From contig PVNU02000773.1 in NCBI GenBank assembly GCA_003013855.2, positions 434,001 through 498,000 on the forward strand: a stretch of 64,000 nt of DNA, written 5' to 3'. Below the pieces are notes generated by a model, which saw only the letters and a list, made by a program, of their open reading frames with translations, was not told where the DNA came from and searched no databases. Positions 52,778-63,200 of this stretch are shown here, one piece after another (the stretch's first letter is position 1; every line of letters begins with the position of its first letter). The stretch comes from Liriodendron chinense. Its lineage: Eukaryota > Streptophyta > Magnoliopsida > Magnoliales > Magnoliaceae. The position numbers were made by a program, and so were the translations under genes.

Positions 52778-53295
52778 GATTGCCTGCGAAAGCCTTTCTA
52801 GCATCTCATAGGCTTGGAATCTAGCCGGGGTCCACCGTGATGTTTGTGAGAAATCTATGCTGTCCAAACATTTTTTGAGATCATTTTAAGCATTGAAACA
52901 AAAAATTAAACACGATCCAAGACTCAAGTGGGTCACACTAAAGCAAAACGTGGGTAGGGAAATTCCTACCGTTGAAACCTCTATGGAGTCCACAGTTATG
53001 TTTATATGCCATCCATACAGTTCATAATGTCATTCCTACTAAGATGTACTGAAAACACAAATATTATGCTGATTCGAAAGTTCTATGGCCCCACGAATAT
53101 TTCAATTGTGAAAGGTCAATCATCACGTTTTTGGCCCACTTGAGTAGTGGATCCTGTTCAATTTTGGTCTCAACGCTTAAAATGATCTCAAAAAATGGTT
53201 GGACAGCGTAGATGTCTCACAAACATCATGTTGGGCCCCACATAGATTCCGAGCGCGGGATATGCCTGCAAAGGCTTTCGCAGGCAATCCGTGTC
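52776..53295. repeat. foldback MITE, GGATTGCCTGCGAAAGCC-ended copy B
   Basis: Left end GGATTGCCTGCGAAAGCCTT; right end AGGCTTTCGCAGGCAATCC, an exact inverse over most of its length. Arms GGTCCACCGTGATGTTTGTG and CACAAACATCATGTTGGGCC. No 9-bp duplication found at the tips. Confidence 0.7.
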
Positions 53296-53907
53296 CCTCA
53301 TCTTGAAAGCAGCGAGTCCGGAAATCTCGGATCCCGTACACTGGGTCCCATGGTAGCACGTGCGGCTGCGTGCAGAGAATATGGCTCCACACGCAGGGGA
53401 GCGCGCGGGGCTACACGCCAAGTGTCGATCGCGCGTGTGGAATTCGCAAAGTCCGTCAAAACTAATTAACAGTTCCTTCAAAAAAGAACGCCAAACCCTC
53501 TCCTCCACAAAATGTATACTCTGACAGAGTTCCAAATCTATGCACATGCACTGAGCCTTCGCACACATCGGACGTAAGAAACTAAATCTAAACGGTCAAA
53601 ATATAGAGCCTCACTGTTTACTATAGAAAACCCAAAAACAGCGTGATAGAACTATCGAAACATATGATTCACAGATCATATTCTGTATAGCATCCAACCG
53701 TCCGGTGCAAGTTCATAAATTGGAAAATCAAAATCATGGTTTTAGTGCAACTCTTTATGTGATCCATTTAGAACAGTAACTTTTTCGTTTTTGAACGGTT
53801 TGGATGGAACAAGGTAGGAGCCACATGTATAGAAGCATGTGCATGAGTATGGAAGAAGAAGAAGGTGGCAAGGTTTCCTTAAAACTTGCAGTTCTTCCTC
53901 TCTCTGT

Positions 53908-53947
<40 letters not shown>

Positions 53948-54012
53948 GCATGAGGAGTTTTAGATGAGACTAGGAAGAAGAGGAAGAAGACGAAGAAAGG
54001 ACACAAGATAGA
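53296..54012 (+). promoter_or_regulatory. upstream region and probable 5' UTR of the CHX gene
   Basis: Non-coding interval between the last MITE and the CHX start. It contains the GA microsatellite at 53912-53943, about 70 bp before the ATG. GA-rich leaders are common in plant genes. No TATA box that I would call. Confidence 0.4.
53912..53943 (+). repeat. GA microsatellite upstream of the CHX start codon
   Basis: About 16 GA units. It is complementary to the CT tract that begins 5 bp inside CHX intron 1 (54201). Confidence 0.92.
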
Positions 54013-54195
54013 ATGGAAAAAGAGAGTGGAAATAAGACGGCTGGAAATGAGACGGCTGGTAACCCACCTGTGTGTCCTGGCGACCCAGTTATGCCACTGC
54101 TAATATTCGACTTCCTTGTCATCGTCATCGGCGGCAAAATCCTCGGCCCTATCTTCAGGTTGATAGGCCAGCACAGTATCATCCCTCAATCCATC
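54013..54195 (+). CDS. CHX exon 1 (61 codons)
   Basis: First ATG of the frame. Encodes MEKESGNKTAGNETAGNPPV and the first membrane helix, ending ...IIPQSI with donor ATC|GTAGGC, phase 0. The donor is followed by a CT microsatellite. Confidence 0.85.
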
Positions 54196-54198
54196 GTA

Positions 54199-54233
<35 letters not shown>

Positions 54234-57200
54234 TCTCTCTCTCCCTCTCTCTCATGTTTTCAATATCTAACACAAAAGTCCAGGCAATATAAATGGTCGG
54301 CATACAACATGCTTCCTCAGTGCTTGCATTTATGGCCTTCCAATCTCACATGCAATTTAAACATATATCTTCTTAGTGAATCAAGCCCACTAAGAAAAGA
54401 GAAAAAGAAAGCGTATTATATTCTTGTGCTGCATATTATTCTATCAAAGAATATTTGTTTTAGCGCTAGTATCCTGTCAAGAGTTTCCTGATTATTTATT
54501 AGGCTGATGAAATCACTTTTAACTGACTCATTCCCTCTCATGCTATTACCTTAGTCGTCATCATTGTTGTATGGCCCTTGTTGTCGTCTTACTTTTGGTA
54601 TTTAGCTTATTGATGTTGCCAAATAATTGTTGACATCTTATCATGTGTATGCTGATAATGGCATTGTGGTTGCTATAACTATGTCTATCAAATTCTATTT
54701 TGATACGTTGTTTTTAAGCGAAAAGGATACTTATAGTTTTCAGGATCATACTGATTATGGCATTGTAGTTCCTGTAACTATGTCTCTCAAATTAAGTCTA
54801 TGAAGCTCCTCCCACAAGCAAAAGTACGGGGCAGTTTATAATTAAAGGCAAGTGCATTTTGGTTCTATAAAAAGTAAAAAGCTGCCAGCAAGCCAAATTT
54901 TAAAAAAAAAAAAGAAAAAAAAAGGAAGGCTATTTTCTTTGAATGACTTTAACTTGGGGCTATTTTTGTAAATATCTCTATAATCAATGGTATAAATCTA
55001 AACCAATGGGTGCCTAACCAATATCTGCAAATTGTAAGAAGAATGGCAGAAAGACTCTACACACAATCCAAATTTCTTGTGGGTTATAAAAGCTTTCTCA
55101 TATTAGAAAATTTAGATTTTGCAAAAGAAGGTAAGGATTGTGCGGCCACCATGTATGAAAAGTCAATTAGGAAGTCATTTTTTAGAGTGGAATTGTACTT
55201 GATTAAGTAGGGTAATGACTTTGTGGTGGAGCTTTCTTAAAAGTGAAAGACCAATGCAGTCAGGCGGAGGGAAGTGGCAATAAATCGTCAATGAAAAATT
55301 AATTGCACCAAAAAATGAACTTAGCCATCCTATTAAAAGAAAAAAAATTTACTAATTACAAGTGGATATACAAATTAATAAAGTAAAATACTACAAGTGG
55401 AGCTTTACAAGATACGTTTGGTAGCTAAATCTTAAAGATATGGAGGCGATTATGATGAAAACATTTTGTCCTATGACTAAAATCTTAAGTGTACACATTA
55501 TGATGGCTTTGGCAGTTGCGGATCATTAGATACTTTAATAGATGGATGTGAAAAAAAAATCCTAAATAGTACATTAATGAAGAAATATATATTGAGCAAC
55601 CCATGGCTGAGGCATGTATGCAAGCAAACAAAAGACACTTTATAATCTAAAAATAACACTTAAAGCTTGGTTGCAAAGGTTAGAAAACCAACACTTAGGA
55701 CCTATTAGATTGCCTGCTTCCCAACTTAATTTTTAATGTGCGGAACTTATCTGGGTCCACCATGATTTTTGTGTTAGATCCAAACTGTCCATCAACTTTT
55801 TCAAATAATTTTGGATCATTATAAGAAAAATGAGATATATCCAAAGCTCAAGTGCACCATACCATAGAAAGGAGTGAGGATTGAACAAACTACCATTGAA
55901 ACCTTCTTAGGGCCAATCGTAAGGCTTATTTTCCATCTAACTTGGTCTTAAGGTCACCCATACCTGGATAAATGTAAATCACAAATATCAGCTTGATCAG
56001 AGCTGTTTATGACCCCGAGAAGTTTTCAACAATAGCATCAATTGGTACTGTTTCTTGTGGTGTGGTCCACTTGAGCTTTGGAACTGCCTTGTTTTTAGGC
56101 TCATTTCCCATAATGATCTGAAAAAATAGATGAACGGTGGAGATCTAATAAATACATCATCATGTGGCCCACGTAAATTTCACACATGAAGAAATTTTGT
56201 TGCTTGAGAGAGAGAGAGAGAGAGAACCGATAGCGTTGGCATGTGAAACATCCGTGGACCCCATCATGATGTATGTGGTAGCATTGACATGTGAAACATC
56301 CATGGACCTCATCATGATGTATGTATTAGATTCACACCGTCCATCCATTTTTTCATACTTTTAGGGCATAAAACCAATAAGAGGCAGATCCATGGCTCAA
56401 GTGGGCCACACTACAGGAAATAGTGGGAATTGGATGCCTATTGTTGAAAGCTTTTTGAGGGCTACAGAAGGCTCTCATCAAGCTGAAATTTGTGTTTTTC
56501 CTTCATTCATTTCTGTGTGACCTTTATGAAGATGTTAGATGGCAAAAACCTCTAGAAAAGTTTCAGCGTTAGTCATGTAATCCATGCTGCTTTCTGTGTT
56601 GTGGTCCGCTTGAGCTTTGGATGTGCCTGGTTTTTGGGTTCTTGATCAGAATAATATGGAATAATTGATGGATTGTGTGGATCTAACACATGAATCATGG
56701 AGCCCAGAGAAATTACACATGGCAATAGTGGGGTTGTGTAGTAGGCAATCCATTCCTGAGAGAGAATGTGGAATGTCTTGACAGGTGGTGTCATCCACGA
56801 TGACATGTAGCAATTAGAAGCTATGGCGCTAGATTTTTGTGGGCCCAACTTGGGTGAGACCCCGGAACTAGCGCTGTGGGTGAGACCCTAACCATAAGAG
56901 CCCACCTCTATGTATGAATTGTAGATCCATGATGTTAGTATGCTTTTATGGATTATTTTATGCCATGGTACCAAAAGCGAAGCAGAAGAAAAGTTCGGGT
57001 GGACAACACCATAATAAAAACTGGTTAATAATTATTAAAAACCTTTTATGGGCTACAAAAGTTTTCTATCAACCTGATATTTGTTTTTTCCTTTCATCCC
57101 TGTCTACCTGACCTTAACAACATAATGGATGGTCAATAACCATTATGATGGACTCCAGGAAGTTTTTAATGGTCGGCGTTCATACATTTAGGTGGGCCCT

Positions 57201-60200
57201 AGGTTCAGGGGCTCACCCATATCGCTGGTTCCTGGGTCTCAACCAAGTTGCCCGATTTTTGTGTGCCTTCAACACAGAATATCCGCACTCTTCATTCATT
57301 TTTTAAATCTTTCAGCATATGAACCAAAAAAAGGCAGATATAAATTTCAAGTGAACCACACCACCAAAAATAGTAGGAATTGGAAACCTGACGTTGAAAC
57401 TTGTTTGGGCCAAAGTAGGCTTTGATCAAGCTGATATTTGTCTTTCCTTAATCAATGTATGCGTGATCTTATGAACACGTCAGATGGCAAATAAACCTAT
57501 GGTTAGCCCTAGGAAGGTTTCAAAGGTAGTTCGTTCAATCCCAACTATTTTCTAAAGGGCACTTAACTTTGAACTTTGGATGTACCTCATTTTTGGGCTC
57601 ATTCTCTAGAATAATCTAAATAAAAAAAATGATGGACGGTGTGAATCTAATACACAAATTATAGTAGGCCCAAGGAAGTTTCACATGTTAAAAATCATGT
57701 GCCTTCAACGCATATGATCGGCATTCATTTTAAAAATCATGGTGGTATTTATCACACCTTTCTTATTTCTCAACTTCAACTAAGTTATGCAAACAGCACT
57801 GGCTGTCGAATGCCAAAAGGATCCCGAATTAATGGACGGTGGATGATCGGCTATACACCGTCGTTGGCATGCCCAATAACGTACCTAGTTTGGATGATTA
57901 ATTAAGAGATCCTGGATAGCGTTTGAAAACATTAAATAGTTTGGAAATGATACGGATCGAGATCCCTAGAGGTAGATTGCCTGCTGCTCTGGTCTCCAAG
58001 AACATCGTTGATATGTGTGTTTTATCCATGCCGGTCATCCGTTTTGCTCAAGTGGACTACAACAACCATTGATTGGGGGCCACATAAGAAGATTTGGATG
58101 AAGCTGATATTTGTGAACAGGTTGAATTGGCAAATGAACATCACGGTGGGCTTTATGAAGGTTTGAATGGTGGACTTTCATGCCTTAAAATGAGCCGACA
58201 AAACCACATGGACGGCATGGATAAAACACAAACATCAGATGATAGTGGGCCTTACGGATCTTGGTCACGTCCGGAATACTAGTTTTTGTTTCGAAATCTC
58301 AAGAGTCACAGCGAGAGGTGTGACGTTGGCAGGTTGGGATGGGCATGGGTGCTTTCGAAGTTTGGAGAAAAAATCTTTTCTTAGATGATGGTCTTAGCAG
58401 CAGAGTGAGAGGAAAGTTGGGGCGGCTGCTTCGCACCACGGGCGAAACGGGGATGATGGCCTATTCGCTGTCGCTTGGCATAGAGATGGAACCAAGGTCC
58501 ATCTTCCGGTTGCCGGACTGTGCGGCCATAATCGCGTACGCGGGGATACTCTCCAACCTGATTGTGACATTGGCTGTGAGAAATATCATCAACAGAAACG
58601 ATTGGACAATGTTAAAGGATGATTCTCGGTTCGATCAGAGTAACGTAAACGTAGTGCTGGGAACGAACGCAGCATCCCCGATCTTGACCCGCCTCATAAC
58701 TGAGCTTAAGATCGGGAAGACTGAGGTGGGGAGGATTGCGGTGAGTGCGGGGATCATGAATGACATGGTAACGATGATGCTCATGGCGATCATATCCATC
58801 TTCATTCCTTATAGCTATGTGGCGGAGGAAGAGCAGACAGAAGCAATGGGAAGTAGAATGAATACGGAGTTTATAGAAGCTTCGCCTCTATACATAACCA
58901 CCTTGCTGATAGCTGAAGTAGCATTGATCATAAAAGTGATACCAAAGCTGACGAAATGGATAAATAAAAAGAACCCAGAGGGACGACCAATGAAGTCGCG
59001 ACACTTGGCTCTGGCGTTCCTGGTCCTTACCTTCCTAATCTTCATGCCCGTTACTGTAGGCTACAACGCGCTAATGAGCGCTTTCTTGGTTGGACTCATG
59101 TTCCCGAGGGAAGGGAGGCTGTCGAGGCATATGGTTCACAAGATAAACATCTTCCTCAGCTTGCTTATTTCACCACTTTTCTTCTGCTGGATGGGCATGG
59201 AAACGGCCATGTCATTAAACTTTCGCCGCGAGAAGATAAATGTGGCGAGGCTTATTGTTCAGTTCCTGAAAGTGACAAGCATTGGGACAATCGGGAAAGT
59301 CTCGGGAACCATCCTCGCCGCTACCTTCTTCAGGTTCCAATTGCCAGAGGCCATCGCCCTCGGATTGCTCCTCAACATCAAGGGCCATTTGCACATTTAC
59401 TCTGCTGCTGTTGGGAAGCGTGTAAGCTCGAGTGTTTGTGTTGTATTACTGTTCTGTTGTTTCAGATGGATAGATTTTGATTTCAATCTGACTGATATCA
59501 CCTCTACCCTTTTTCTTTTTCTGTTATTTAATTATAAATTTCAGGATGGTGCCATAGCCCCAGAATCCTTCCCGGGTAGATACCTGTCTATCTTATTAAC
59601 GGTCACCTACATCCCTCTAGTGGTGAGGAACATCATCAAACGGGCGAGGAAGAGGGCCGCGAACCGCATAATGACTCTGCAGTTGCATGATTCTATGACC
59701 GAGCTTCGGATCATGGTTTGCGTCCATGGGATCCACAACATCCCTGCGGCCATCAACATCATCGAGGCCTCTCGAGGAGGGGAGCCCGAGTTGTCGCCTC
59801 TAATGGTCTACGTCATGGACTTGGTAGAGCTCACTCACCGCACCGCAGCTACCCTCACCCACGGACAAGGCTTAGACGCGGTGGCGGTGACGGAAGAGTC
59901 AGTTGTCGAGATGAGGAAGGAGATCACGGACGCCATCGAGGGATATGTGCACGAAGGCGGAGGGGGGCTGACTGTGCGGCGACTCCTCGCCGTTTCGCTG
60001 TTCGAGAACATGCACGAAGACGTATGCAACGCGGCTGCAGATTCACTCGCCATGCTCATCATCCTGCCCTTCCACAAAAAGCAGAGGATTGATGGATATT
60101 TGGAGACTATACACCATAAGTACAGGCAGGTCAACAAAAGGGTATGTTGCACACCACATCATATCACTAACGTCCTCCCTTCAACGGTTTTGATCAGAGA

Positions 60201-63200
60201 ACGTCGGCTCTCACATCCATGTGGGTCCCGGATTGCACACTTTGGGCCCAAAGATCATGTTTGTGTTTTATCCCTGCCCCTCCATTCATTTTTCCAGCCC
60301 AAAGATAGATAAGGCAGATCCAAATCACAGGAAACAGTGGTGATCATACCCGCCATTAAAAACTTAACTGTTTCTTTGCCATCCAACCTTTTGATTAGGT
60401 CAAACAGACCTTGATGAAAGTAAACACGCGTATCAGCGTGATCCAAAATCTTTCGTAGCCCTCGATAAGTTTTTAATTGTGGGTGTTCAATCGCCAATGT
60501 CTTCCATAGTGTGGTCCATTTGAGATTTGGATCTGCCTTATTTTTTGGACCATGCACTAAAATGATCCATCAAAATGGATGGAAGTCGTGGATAAAACAT
60601 ATAAATCTTGGTGAGGCCCACAGATTTTCAAGTAGCACACAGCACCCACTTCCGTCGTTTTACACTAGGTAATCTGAGTCCACCTGATGAATGGCTAGGA
60701 TCTCTAGCATGCGTTCAATCCAAAGATGGTATGACGCCAACTAGCTACGTAGTTGTGATGCAGGGCCCACATTCTATCCAAAACCCTCAAATCTTCTGAT
60801 CTCTGGTTAAGGCGTGGATGAGGTACTACTTGAGCCTGTCCTAAAGCTTGGGACAAGTTCGTGCCACACATGTCATGTCTGTATTGGTGGAGAGCACGTT
60901 ATCAAAACAGACCTGCCACGTAAGCAAGCCTGACACACCTGCTCTCCACTAACACGTACGTGTTATGTACTAGCCTGTCCTGAGCTCTGCATAGGCTCAG
61001 GTAGTACCTAATCCACGCTCCAACGAATGATGCGCTGCTGGCAACCTAGCATGATACCTAAGGCCATCAAGGGTTCGGATCTTGGTTCGCATCCGCTCCA
61101 ATTTTACAGATTCACATCAATGATCCGGATCAACGGGTTAGATTCAGATCATGTTAATCAGATCCGTTAAAAATTCGGATCGGATGCGGATCACCTTGTA
61201 TCCGGTCCGTTTTGGATCTGATTCGAATATAAAAGAATTAAATAATATTATATATTTTATATATAAATACATATTAAAAAAACCCTAATACTCTGATGCC
61301 CACCCCTCTCTTCTAAACCTAGGCTCCCCCCCCCCCCCCCCCCTTCTTCTCCTCTTCCTCTCTCATCTTCTCAGGCCACCTAGGCACCCCTCCTGCCTCC
61401 CTTCTCCCTCTCATCTTCTCAGGCTGCACCTCTCCCTTCTCCCTCTCCTCTCTCTGTCTCTCATCTTCTCAGCCCAAACCCACTCCTGCCCTCTTTGCCT
61501 CTCTCCCTCTCCTCTCATCTCCCATAGGTCGCAGCCTTGCTGCCCACACCATAGCCGCCTGAGTCCTGATGCCAGCTGTCCAGCTAGAAGACACTTAGGC
61601 GTTTCAACAAGCAACAGGCGTAGGCGTTTTTCGAGTCGAATAAGCCAAATCTCTATCGGGTCGGATTTTCAGATCAAATGTTTAGAGATCCATCAGATTT
61701 CAGGTCGGAGACGGATCATCCGAATCACAAATCAGATTGGATTCGGATCAACTACGATCTGCTCCAAATCCAATCCGTTGACAGCCCTAATGATACCACA
61801 AGTAACGCAGTGGAGACAACGAAAGGAAGTTAATTGAAAGCCTATGGAGATAGCGAAAGGGTCTAACAACTTCCAAGATGGACCCTACAATAAACGGTCC
61901 ACAAAAATGCCTAGATCTCTCTATTATACTCAATATGAAATATCCAACCAGTAATTGGATGGTTAGATCATCCAATCGATTACGGGAGGATTTGGCCATG
62001 GAGGTTGAGACCTACAAATTTATGGTCCATATTAATAATCAAACATTTTTCTAGTGCAATGAGTATGGACAGTCCACTTCCATCTCCATGATCAGATGGC
62101 TAGGAGCGTCCGATCAATGTGACTTGAGGCGGATGGGCTGCTAAGCATGAGCCCACATGATGGATGGTCCATATAAATGATCAAACCTATTTTTGTATAA
62201 CCAATATGGATTGTCCATTTGCACGGCCTTTGATTGGAGGCCATCAAGGGTGGGCACAACATGATGAATGGCACATGTGAATATTTGAACTTTTATAATA
62301 TGATCAACATGATAAATCATCTATTTCCATAGCTAATGATCGGGTGGTTAGGAATCCAAAGATGGACAGTCCATATTAAGAACCATTAATTGGATGGTTA
62401 GGATCATCTGATCAAAGTTATTTAGAAGGATGGACTATCAGTAGCAGCTAGCGTTATTAGCCGTTGTGATATGGCTGTAACGGCCATTACAATCTTGGAA
62501 TGGTAAAAAAAATATATATTAAAAGAAAAATCTATGGGCCCATGAAGGGCCTATAATCAGCAATCGGTCCAAAATTCAGCATATGTTGGTCTCGTGGTTG
62601 GCCTTTTGGTCTACAGTACTTGAGATCGGATCTCACGGTTTTTGCAGTTCAGAATCAGAATTTTGAGATAAATGACATGTGGGCCATTCATCGTATTTGA
62701 TAGCCAACATCCGATCATCCCCCAGTGACCCTGGATGCATCAGACTCATATCAATCACATAATCTATCTTATATCTTTAATGGCTAACACAGGTGCTTAA
62801 ACGTGCCCCGTGCTCGGTGGGGATACTTGTGGACCGTGGTCTTGGTGGGAACAGCCAGTTATCGGCCTCTGGCGGCGGGACCCAACAAGTAGCCGTCATA
62901 TTCATTGGTGGATGCGACGACCGTGAAGCCCTTGCCTATGCAACCCGCATGGCAGACCATCCTGGGATCAAACTCACGGCCATCAGGTTCCTGATAGAAG
63001 CAGGCGCGGATACCGCCTCCGTCCGGACTAGTACTGATCGGATCTTGACAGACATTCATGAACTAGAGAAGGAGATGACACTTGACGATGAGTGCTTCGC
63101 CAACTTCTATGAGAGAAATGTAGCAGATGGACGAGTGGGCTACGTAGAGAAGTATGTGATCAATGGTGCAGAGACGGTAGCCAACCTACGAGCACTGGAG

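Noticed and set aside
53188..53568. Minus-strand frame of 126 codons
   Set aside because: Covers a MITE end and unique DNA with no protein similarity I know; shadow of inverted-repeat sequence.
58339..60312. Continuous 657-codon frame as a single-exon CHX gene
   Set aside because: It runs through a canonical 123-bp intron and past the exon 3 donor into MITE sequence, and starts inside exon 2. The spliced four-exon model fits the family at every junction.
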